From JTS-AC122 sp050246015 (GTDB lineage: Bacteria; Planctomycetota; Phycisphaerae; Phycisphaerales; UBA1924), in the NCBI GenBank assembly GCA_050246015.1, contig JBFWWU010000009.1, positions 124,001 through 188,000 of the forward strand: 64,000 nt of DNA. Direction: 5' to 3'. Made by a program: the position numbers and the translations under genes. Positions 57,190 through 64,000 of the stretch are shown one piece after another. Position 1 is the first letter of the stretch; every line of letters starts with the position of its first letter. The notes beneath the pieces are model-generated. The model searched no databases. It saw only the letters and a list, made by a program, of their open reading frames with translations, and was not told where the DNA came from.

Positions 57190-57846
57190 CTACCCCGTCG
57201 GCTCCAGCAGCGCGAGCCACTCCGCGTTCCCACGGCTCTTCTCCGCGCTCCCCTCGATCGGCGAGCGCACGCTCTGCATCACCCTGAACCCGAGCGACCC
57301 CATCGACCCCAGCACCCGATTGGCCACGCCCTCCGCGACCTCGATCGGCAATACGCCACGATCCAGCGCCCCCTTCTCCTCCCCTTCAATCTCATAATGC
57401 GGCTTGATCAGCGTGATGATCCTTCCGCCCCCCTGCACGCTCGGCTCCTTCCCCTCCACTCCGGGAATCCTCGCCCCGCCCGCCCCCAGCCACCGCCTCG
57501 CCGCCGGCACGCACAACCGCTGCGGCGTCCACCCAAGGTCGATCACCACCAGGTCCGCAACTTCCTCCTCCGACGCCGGCGCCGTGTGCAGTGCATTCGT
57601 CCGTTCTCGCAGCCGCACCCTCGGATCATTCCGCAGTTTCCACGCAAACTGTCCATACGCCGTGTCGATCGATATCACCCGCGCCGCACCGGCCCGCAGA
57701 AGGCAATCCGTGAACCCGCCCGTTGAGCACCCCATGTCAACGCACCGAAGCCCCTTCACGTCGATGCCGAACGCCTCCAGCGCATGCCGCAACTTGATCC
57801 CCCCGCGCGACACGTATGGGTGCGCCGGATCACGTCCCGTCTTCAT
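57190..57846 (-). CDS. TlyA/FtsJ-like RNA methyltransferase lacking S4
   Basis: A 218-residue protein matching the C-terminal FtsJ/RrmJ half of TlyA (hemolysin A family), which makes 2'-O-methylcytidine in 16S and 23S rRNA. Visible are YVSRGGIKLRHALEAFGID (TlyA linker), the SAM site CVDMGCSTGGFTDCLL, and late motifs DLGWTPQRL and LIKPHYEIEGEEKG. The N-terminal S4 RNA-binding domain of normal TlyA (about 60 residues) is absent; ATG 57846 begins shortly before the linker, and the upstream open frame adds only 18 residues with no S4 character. It lies on the same strand as, and about 80 bp downstream of, the NfeD-type gene. Confidence 0.78.
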   Translation of the reverse strand: MKTGRDPAHPYVSRGGIKLRHALEAFGIDVKGLRCVDMGCSTGGFTDCLLRAGAARVISIDTAYGQFAWKLRNDPRVRLRERTNALHTAPASEEEVADLVVIDLGWTPQRLCVPAARRWLGAGGARIPGVEGKEPSVQGGGRIITLIKPHYEIEGEEKGALDRGVLPIEVAEGVANRVLGSMGSLGFRVMQSVRSPIEGSAEKSRGNAEWLALLEPTG

Positions 57847-57927
57847 GCACAACTGAAGCCTGCACCAGCCACAGATTCCACGAACCCGGCGGCCTGCCAC
57901 CGGGTACCCCCCGCCTCGATCCTCCTC

Positions 57928-59760
57928 TCACACCGCTCGTTCCACCGTGATCCGGAACTGCTCCACGCTCGCGATCCGCACCTTCGCGCCCGCGTCGATG
58001 AACCCAAGTTCGCTCACCACGTCGTAGATCCGCTCGCCCACCTGCACCCGCCCCGACGGTCGCAGCGGCGTGATCGCCACACCTTCATCCCCCGCCGCGA
58101 TCGCAAACTCCCCCGCCGGGTCCATCGCCGCCAGCAGCCCCGCGTCCTCGCTCCCCGTGCTCGTGTCGCTGTGCAGCACCAGTTTGTTCAGGATCGGGAT
58201 CGAGCCCAGGTGCCGCGCGATGATGAAAATGATCGCCGCCGCCGTCGTGATGCTCATCAGCAGCGTGGTCACCGCCGACAGCATCTCCCCGCGCTGCGCC
58301 ACCGTGCCGGGGAACAGCGTCGCCGAGCCGCTCACGAATATCCCCACCAGCCCGAACAGCAGCAGCAACAGCCCCGACACCCCCGCCACGCCGAATCCCG
58401 GCAGCACGAATAACTCCAGCGCGATCAGCACGATCCCCAGCAGGATCGCCCCGATCTCCCACCACGACGCGAAGTTATTCAGAAACGGCGGGATGATCAG
58501 CGCGAGCAGCGCCGCCGCCGCCACCGCCCCGGGCAGCACCGACGGATGCGTCAACTCCACGAACAACGCCACCAGGAAGATCACCACCAGGATCCCCTGC
58601 ACGATCCGGTTGCTCAGCATCAGCACCAGCCGCTCCGACCACGACTCGTCCAGCCGCGCCATGTTCGTCGCCCCGAAGAACCCCTTCAGTTCCTCGTCGC
58701 TCCGCACCGTCTGGCTCGCCAGCCCGTACCGCTTCAGTTGCCCCTCCGTGAACGTGAAGATGCTCGTCCCGTCCGACACCTTCTCAACCTTCACCCAGTT
58801 CCCCGCGTCACTCGCCGTCAGCACCGGTCGGCTCGACGACCGATCCTGGTTCTCCGACACCAGCCGCGCCAGTTCCGCCGACACGCTCGGCGACACCGGC
58901 TGCATCGCCCGCGAACCCCCCGACCCCCGCGCGCCCACCGCCGGCGCATTCACCTCTCCCTCGCTCGCCCGCGGCCTCACCCCGCCCGACGACACCGACA
59001 ACGGCTCCGTCGTCGGCGGCTCGCCAAACAGCAGTTCGTGCTCCGCCCGATCAATGAACAGCCGCTCGTGCGTCTTCACGTTCTCTACCAGCCACAACTC
59101 CACCCCGAGCATCACAAGCCCCTGCACCAACTTCTCGTCATACCCCCGACGCCGCGCCGAGTCCGTCAACTCCGTCAGCAGCGGCGCCAGGATCTTCTGC
59201 CGCTCCGTCTCGTTCAGATTCATCAGCCCGGGCCCCCCGACGCCCCGGCCGATCTGTATCGGCGCCGCGTCCCCGAACCGGACCACGTCCGCCACCACGA
59301 TCTCCCGGCACGCCAGCGCCACCAGCGAACCCCCCGAGTACGCGTCCGAGTGCACCCACGCCACCGTATTGGCGACCGGGCAGTTCTTGATCATCTTGCA
59401 GATCTCGATCACCGCCCCCACCTCGCCCCCCGGCGTATTGAGTTCAAACACGATCGCGTCCGCCCCGCCGCCGACCGCCGCCTCGATCCGCCGTCGAACG
59501 CTCCGCTCCATCGTCGCGTCGATCTCCCGATCGATCGTGATGATCGCCACGTTCCTCGCCTGCCGCGCCGCCGCCACCGCCGTCGGAGCCGATGTCCCCG
59601 GCCCCGGCTGCCCCTGCGCCACCGTCTGCACGATCGTCTGCGCCAGCACCACCATTGAAAGCGCCGCCGCCACGCGACGCGCCCACCAACGCACGCGCCC
59701 CCTCATCACGCCCATCACGCCGACCGGTCCGTTCATGCCTCTATCATAGTTCCGCTCCAT
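57928..59760 (-). CDS. NfeD-type membrane serine protease (long form)
   Basis: A 610-residue membrane protease. ATG 59760 has AAGGGAG at 7 bp. A signal/anchor segment (about 30-50) is followed by a ClpP-like domain with catalytic Ser142 (AYSGGSLVALA) and, by alignment with the PH1510 family, Lys189 (ETERQKILAPLL) as general base. About 120 residues of linker rich in Ser/Arg follow, then five hydrophobic segments (about 375-530) and a C-terminal OB-fold NfeD domain (GRVQVGERIYDVVSELGFIDAGAKVRI). Long NfeD proteins cut stomatin-like partners in the membrane; no stomatin gene is present here. TlyA-like follows on the same strand. Confidence 0.85.
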   Translation of the reverse strand: MERNYDRGMNGPVGVMGVMRGRVRWWARRVAAALSMVVLAQTIVQTVAQGQPGPGTSAPTAVAAARQARNVAIITIDREIDATMERSVRRRIEAAVGGGADAIVFELNTPGGEVGAVIEICKMIKNCPVANTVAWVHSDAYSGGSLVALACREIVVADVVRFGDAAPIQIGRGVGGPGLMNLNETERQKILAPLLTELTDSARRRGYDEKLVQGLVMLGVELWLVENVKTHERLFIDRAEHELLFGEPPTTEPLSVSSGGVRPRASEGEVNAPAVGARGSGGSRAMQPVSPSVSAELARLVSENQDRSSSRPVLTASDAGNWVKVEKVSDGTSIFTFTEGQLKRYGLASQTVRSDEELKGFFGATNMARLDESWSERLVLMLSNRIVQGILVVIFLVALFVELTHPSVLPGAVAAAALLALIIPPFLNNFASWWEIGAILLGIVLIALELFVLPGFGVAGVSGLLLLLFGLVGIFVSGSATLFPGTVAQRGEMLSAVTTLLMSITTAAAIIFIIARHLGSIPILNKLVLHSDTSTGSEDAGLLAAMDPAGEFAIAAGDEGVAITPLRPSGRVQVGERIYDVVSELGFIDAGAKVRIASVEQFRITVERAV

Positions 59761-59890
59761 CCCGACGCTCCCTTCGCTTCACGCCGCCGCGCGAGATACC
59801 CCCGCGCCGACGCCCGGCACACACCCGCCCCCGCGGACTTCTTCTGATCACGCCCCAGACGGTTTCGGCGCCCTCGGCCCCGGCGCCCCC

Positions 59891-60772
59891 TCATTCCGCC
59901 ACCAGTTTCCGCAGCCGACGCAGATTCAGCCGGTCGTGCGCGATCCCGCCCTCGCTCTCTCCCTTCGGAGTCTCCAGGATCATCGGCCGCCGCGACTCGC
60001 GCAGTTCGCGCCGATTCACCACCGCCCGAAATCCCTCCACCCCGATCGTCCCTTTCCCGATGTGTTCGTGTCGGTCAAGCCTCGATCCGCACGCCCCCTT
60101 TGAGTCATTCAGGTGCAGCACTCGAACGCGTTCCAGCCCGCACACCCGATCCAGTTCGTCCAGCGTCCGGCCCGCCCCCTCGAACGATCCCATGTCGTAC
60201 CCCGCCGCATGCGCATGGCACGTGTCGAAGCAGTACCCCACCCGCCCCTCCGCCTCCTTCCCGCACGCCTTCACGATCCGCGCGCGCAGCGACGCCAGTT
60301 CTCCGAACTCTCGCCCGATCGTTGAACCGCCGCCCGCCGTGTTCTCCAGGCACGAAATCGTCCCGAATCCCGCCGTGCGCTCGAACAACTCCCCGTACGC
60401 CGCCGCGATCCGATCAAGCCCCGCTTCCAGCGACGACGTCGTGTACGCGCCCGGATGATGAACCAGGAATGCGATCCCCAGCGCTTCGCATCGCCGCAGT
60501 TCCTCCTCCATCAGATTGATCGACTTCTTCCACAGTTCATCGTCGGGCGTCGCCAGGTTGATCAGATACGACGCGTGCGCCACGTTCCGCCCCGCCCACC
60601 CAAGCCGCCCCTGCGCGTCACGCCACGTCTTCACCGCCGACTCCGTCAGCGGCGGCGCCCGCCACTGCTGCTGGTTCTTTGTGAACACCTGCACGCAGTC
60701 CAGCCCAAGCCGCTCCGCTTCCTCCAGCGCGACCGCAAGTCCCCCCGCAATGGATAGGTGAGATCCGAACAC
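59891..60772 (-). CDS. nfo: Endonuclease IV (AP endonuclease family 2)
   Basis: A 293-residue TIM-barrel nuclease that cuts at abasic and some oxidised DNA sites during base-excision repair. Zinc ligands are visible in order: HASYLIN, VHHPGAYTT, ENTAGGG, FDTCHAHAAGYD, LHLNDSKG and DRHEHIGKG, with a final ETPKGESEGG. The sequence begins MFGSHLSIAGGL, the family's normal N-terminus, so GTG 60772 is the start despite lacking a clear SD. It is divergent from the surface-protein gene across the AT-rich leader. Confidence 0.92.
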   Translation of the reverse strand: MFGSHLSIAGGLAVALEEAERLGLDCVQVFTKNQQQWRAPPLTESAVKTWRDAQGRLGWAGRNVAHASYLINLATPDDELWKKSINLMEEELRRCEALGIAFLVHHPGAYTTSSLEAGLDRIAAAYGELFERTAGFGTISCLENTAGGGSTIGREFGELASLRARIVKACGKEAEGRVGYCFDTCHAHAAGYDMGSFEGAGRTLDELDRVCGLERVRVLHLNDSKGACGSRLDRHEHIGKGTIGVEGFRAVVNRRELRESRRPMILETPKGESEGGIAHDRLNLRRLRKLVAE

Positions 60773-61165
60773 GGCCAGAGACTAGGCCGGGAACCACCGC
60801 CACAAGCGACCGCAATTCGGACCATTTCATCAATTCGTACGAACATTTTCCTATTCCGAGCCCCCTCGCTTGGACGAGACCAATAAACCTGATTGTAACC
60901 ATTTGTCAATACACAACTTGTGCCGTCTTCAACCCGGGTAATCTCGGCACCTTTGGTGGTCACTATTGTACGAGTTTTATTCGGAATGTTGGTCTCTGGC
61001 CGACTTTTTTCCAAAAGCGGCTTGATCAAGCCACAAAAAGGGTTTAAGTTATGATCAAGTGGTTCTTTGTTGCCAAGGACTCTGAATACGGTGCCTTTTC
61101 CGGCGGTCGCGTGGACTCCCGGAAACGTGTTCATCCTTGGGAGGCTTCCCTAGAGGAGGTGTCTT
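60773..61165 (+). promoter_or_regulatory. AT-rich leader of surface-protein gene
   Basis: This 393-bp gap is the most AT-rich part of the window. It contains two perfect palindromes: TTCGTACGAA (60834-60843) and GGCTTGATCAAGCC (61019-61032), with a second TGATCAAG copy at 61052-61059. A 5-bp hairpin with a following T6 tract lies at 60988-61010. I could not assign a convincing sigma70 promoter and cannot say which elements regulate which neighbour. No gene of its own is supported. Confidence 0.5.
60988..61010 (+). terminator. Weak terminator/attenuator-like hairpin
   Basis: GTTGG (60988-60992) and CCGAC (61000-61004) can pair (one G-U) around a 7-nt loop, followed by six T residues (61005-61010). 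It lies upstream of the surface-protein start on the plus strand. The stem is short, so it may be chance. Confidence 0.3.
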
Positions 61166-64000
61166 TTGAATAACTGTTGTGGATTCCGTACATTGCGGGT
61201 CCTCGCGGCAGTCGGCGCCGTGTGCGCACTGTCGACGGCGACTCTTGCTCAGTCCCTGGAAAAGGGCGGCAAGAAGGTGGCTCCGCAGCCCACCAAGAAG
61301 GTCGTCCCCAGCCAGCCGGCCAAGGTCCCCATGGGCGCCACCAGCGGCGCTCAGGCCAAGGCTCGTATCGGCAGCCAGGACGGCGCGACCCTCGGGGTGA
61401 ATACCCCGGCGGCCAAGAATGTCGGCCGTCCCGCTCCGCGTGGCGCCGGGAACGACCTGTGCGCCGGTGCCCAGGTGATCACGGGCTCCTCCGGCACGGT
61501 CGCGACCGACACCACCAACTCGACGAACACCCCGGGCGATCTGCCCGCCGGTGCGTGCTTCGCCACGAACGTCGATGAGTGGTTCTCCTGGACCGCCCCG
61601 GCCAACGGCAACGTCACGTTCTCCTTCTGCCCCGCTCAGGGCGGCAGCGCTGCCTATGACACCGCTCTGGCCGCTCACACGTCCTGCGGCGGCACCCAGA
61701 TCATCTGCAACGATGACTCCTGCGGCCTGCAGTCCAGCATCGTCGTCAACGCCACCATGGGCACCACCTACCTCCTCCGCGTCACGGGCTTCAGCACCGC
61801 GCGCGGCACCGGTACCCTCGGCTGGTTCCAGGCCGGCGGCGGCGGCGGCGGCCCCGCCAATGACAACTGCGCCAACGCCACCCTCATCGGCGACGGCACG
61901 ACCAACTTCGACGGCACCAACGCCACCACTGACGGCCCGCAGCCCTGCGGCCTCATCAGCAACGACGTCTGGTTCGAGTACGTCGCTTCCTGCACCGGCA
62001 ACGCCACCGCGACCACCTGCCTCGGCGGCGTCGCCACCCTTGACTCCGTCCTCGCCGTCTACACCGGCTGCGGCGGCGCCAACCTCGCCTGCAACGACGA
62101 TGGTCCCCCGGGCTGCCCGGCTCCCGCCGGCTTCTCTGGCTCCACCGCCACCTTCCCCGTGACCGCTGGCACCCACTACTGGATCCAGGTCGGCACCTTC
62201 AACAACGGCCCCAACGGCCCCAGCCAGATCACCATGTCCTGCTCGCTCCCCGCTGGCAACGACAACTGCGCCAACGCGCTCTCGATCTCCGGCCCCGGCC
62301 CGCACGCCTTCGATAACTCCGCCGCCACGACCGACGGCGCTCCGGATCCCCTCTGCCTCGCCTTCGGCAGTGACCAGGTCGACACCGACGTCTGGTTCGT
62401 TTGGGGCCCGGCCGCCTGCAACCCCGGCGAGTCCGTCGAAGTCACCTTCTGCGGCACCACCGGCGTCGACACCAAGGTCGCTGTCTATGACAACGGCACC
62501 AACCCGGCCCCGACGTGCCTCCCCGGCGCGGCGGTCGCCTGCAATGACGACTCCTGCGGCCTGCAGTCCCGCGTCACCTTCGCCGCCACCCCCGGCAACT
62601 ACTACATGATCCGCGTCGGAACCTTCCCGGGCGCCGCCGGCGGCACCGGTACCTTCAACACCAACTGCTTCTTCGTTCCCCCGCCGGTCTGCACGTCCTA
62701 CAACGTCGCCACTGACTGCCAGGACACCGCCTTCCTCATCGCTTACAACATCACCACCTTCGCCGCTGCTGACTCTATCACCAGCGCCAACGGCGTGATC
62801 AACACCGCCTGCATCCAGGCCCTCTACTTCAACAACGTCCCGGTTCCCGACGGCTACGTCGTCACCGCGTACGCTGACGCGGGCGGCGTCCCCGGCTCCA
62901 TCATCGACACCTTCTCCCAGGGCGTCGACGTCGCCGTCATGGGCCCGGCCCCGACCGGCGCCGTGTTCGTCGGCCGCGACGTTCAGGAATGGAACTTCGT
63001 CTTCAGCCGCCCGATCCCGGCCGCTTCCGGAACGTGCGTCTGGCTCGAGTTCCGCAACAACGCCGCCGGCGACACCGTCTTCCAGATGGACGGCGATGCC
63101 TCCAACGGCAACCTCCAGGCCGCTCAGGACCTCAACCAGAACGGCATCTACGAGTCTCCGGGCGAAGTCGTCAACGACGACCTCTACGTCTGCATCGACG
63201 GCGGCTTCTTCAACAACGCCCTCTGCTTCAACGATCCGTGCGCTGGCATGGTCCCGGCCAACGACGATTGCGCCAACGCGATCGCTCTGTCGGTCGGCGT
63301 CCCCGCCACCGCCGATACCTCCTGTGCAACGGTTGACTCCGTCACCTCTTGCTCAGGCCTCGGCCTCGCTCCGGGCGTCTGGTACACCGTCACCGGCACC
63401 GGCAACACCATGACCGTCGATACGTGCGCTTCGGCGAACTATGACACGGCTCTGGAAGTCTACTGCGGCGGTTGCACCGGCGGCATCTGTGTGGCTGGCA
63501 ACGACGACTTCTGCGGTCTGCAGTCCGGCGTCTCCTTCTGCACCGCGGCCGGCGAAACCTACTACGTCCTCGTCCACGGTTTCGGTGGCTCCACGGGCAT
63601 CTTCGATCTCACCCTGAGCGACGATGGCACCCCGTGCTCCACGCCCCCGTCCTGCACCCCCTGCACCGGCATCACCTGCCCCTCTGGCTCGATCCCCGAG
63701 AACGAGGTCTGCGGCGATAACCCGGGCACCAACGGCGGCTGCAACTACGCCGCTGGCCTCAACACCATGTACGAAGACGTTGATTGCAACCGCACCATCT
63801 GCGGTACCTCCTGGGCCGCCGGCGGCACCCGTGACACCGACTGGTTCGGCGTCACCGCTCCGGCTTCCGGAACGATCAGCGCTACCCTGACCGCTGACTT
63901 CCCCGCGGTCGTCTTCATCCTCGATCTGGGCACCCCGCGTCCGACGGTCGCTCCGTGCGGTACGATCACCCTCGTGGCCAATGGCTCGGTCCTCCCCTGC
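61166..64000 (+). CDS. Cys-rich repeat surface/secreted protein, 3' truncated
   Basis: The frame is open for 945 codons from TTG 61166 to the last base; no stop is reached, so the C-terminus (perhaps a sorting or dockerin-like domain) lies outside. GAGGAGG lies 6 bp before the TTG. A signal peptide (about 1-30, ending ATLAQS) and a basic segment are followed by at least four related beta-rich modules of about 130-140 residues, each opening with NDxCANA-like NDLCAGA/NDNCANA/NDDCANA. Three contain CNDDSCGLQS or a close variant (61706-61735, 62540-62569, 63497-63526). Many Cys residues and aspartate pairs suggest disulfides and perhaps calcium. It resembles large planctomycete secreted repeat proteins; function is unknown. 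Confidence 0.75.
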   Translation, partial: MNNCCGFRTLRVLAAVGAVCALSTATLAQSLEKGGKKVAPQPTKKVVPSQPAKVPMGATSGAQAKARIGSQDGATLGVNTPAAKNVGRPAPRGAGNDLCAGAQVITGSSGTVATDTTNSTNTPGDLPAGACFATNVDEWFSWTAPANGNVTFSFCPAQGGSAAYDTALAAHTSCGGTQIICNDDSCGLQSSIVVNATMGTTYLLRVTGFSTARGTGTLGWFQAGGGGGGPANDNCANATLIGDGTTNFDGTNATTDGPQPCGLISNDVWFEYVASCTGNATATTCLGGVATLDSVLAVYTGCGGANLACNDDGPPGCPAPAGFSGSTATFPVTAGTHYWIQVGTFNNGPNGPSQITMSCSLPAGNDNCANALSISGPGPHAFDNSAATTDGAPDPLCLAFGSDQVDTDVWFVWGPAACNPGESVEVTFCGTTGVDTKVAVYDNGTNPAPTCLPGAAVACNDDSCGLQSRVTFAATPGNYYMIRVGTFPGAAGGTGTFNTNCFFVPPPVCTSYNVATDCQDTAFLIAYNITTFAAADSITSANGVINTACIQALYFNNVPVPDGYVVTAYADAGGVPGSIIDTFSQGVDVAVMGPAPTGAVFVGRDVQEWNFVFSRPIPAASGTCVWLEFRNNAAGDTVFQMDGDASNGNLQAAQDLNQNGIYESPGEVVNDDLYVCIDGGFFNNALCFNDPCAGMVPANDDCANAIALSVGVPATADTSCATVDSVTSCSGLGLAPGVWYTVTGTGNTMTVDTCASANYDTALEVYCGGCTGGICVAGNDDFCGLQSGVSFCTAAGETYYVLVHGFGGSTGIFDLTLSDDGTPCSTPPSCTPCTGITCPSGSIPENEVCGDNPGTNGGCNYAAGLNTMYEDVDCNRTICGTSWAAGGTRDTDWFGVTAPASGTISATLTADFPAVVFILDLGTPRPTVAPCGTITLVANGSVLPC

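Noticed and set aside
60646..61134. 162-codon minus-strand frame across the nfo start and AT-rich leader
   Set aside because: Half of it is nfo in another frame and the rest has no recognisable domain or SD.
61055..62305. 416-codon frame antisense to the surface protein
   Set aside because: Gly/Ala/Val-rich shadow; the plus frame has a signal peptide, SD and repeats.

Overview
The window is high-GC (clearly above 60 percent), densely coded DNA with many weak or absent ribosome binding sites. Gene content points to a planctomycete, most likely of the Phycisphaerae: several multi-PAS HWE-type histidine kinases, a fused 3-dehydroquinate dehydratase/shikimate dehydrogenase, a FliN-type flagellar switch protein, a secreted sialate O-acetylesterase/GH95 fusion, a twin-arginine Gfo/Idh/MocA oxidoreductase, and a cysteine-rich repeat surface protein. 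This taxonomic call is inference; there is no rRNA gene. No insertion sequence, prophage, integrase or CRISPR array was seen, and the content reads as ordinary chromosome.

Layout. 0-11 kb: Kef-type antiporter, FliN-like protein, a CHASE/PAS hybrid sensor kinase, an orphan ABC ATPase, tRNA-Thr with a recognisable promoter, a divergent methyltransferase/sulfotransferase pair, and an ABC-F protein. 11-22 kb: small lipoprotein, TrpE, Tat-exported oxidoreductase, a 1608-residue AsmA-like protein, an ArnT-like glycosyltransferase and a zinc-ribbon membrane protein. 22-34 kb: sialate esterase/GH95 fusion, DinB-like protein with a histone-like tail, cupin, an O-antigen-polymerase-like membrane protein, two unknown envelope proteins and a secreted GH31 enzyme. 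34-42 kb: RimO, AroDE fusion, secreted alpha/beta hydrolase, DUF6265-like lipoprotein and archaeal-type class I aldolase. 42-52 kb: two tandem HWE kinases, a P1B-4 metal ATPase and an MFS transporter. 52-57 kb: a SNF2 helicase/SWIM-protein operon just downstream of tRNA-Lys, then SecG. 57-64 kb: S4-less TlyA-like methyltransferase, NfeD-type membrane protease, endonuclease IV, and an AT-rich leader before a surface repeat protein that runs off the end.

How the genes work together. Most are housekeeping genes in single or two-gene units, often in convergent pairs a few bases apart. Secreted GH95/SASA, GH31 and alpha/beta hydrolase proteins suggest degradation of complex, possibly fucosylated or acetylated, polysaccharide. 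ArnT-like transferase, sulfotransferase, polymerase-like and AsmA-like proteins suggest envelope glycan and outer-membrane work. AroDE and TrpE lie on the shikimate-to-tryptophan route but are far apart. The least ordinary items are the altered active-site residues of the GH95 domain, the tRNA-Lys/SNF2/SWIM arrangement, the enlarged RimO, the S4-less TlyA-like protein and the Cys-rich surface protein with its AT-rich leader. None by itself proves a new system.
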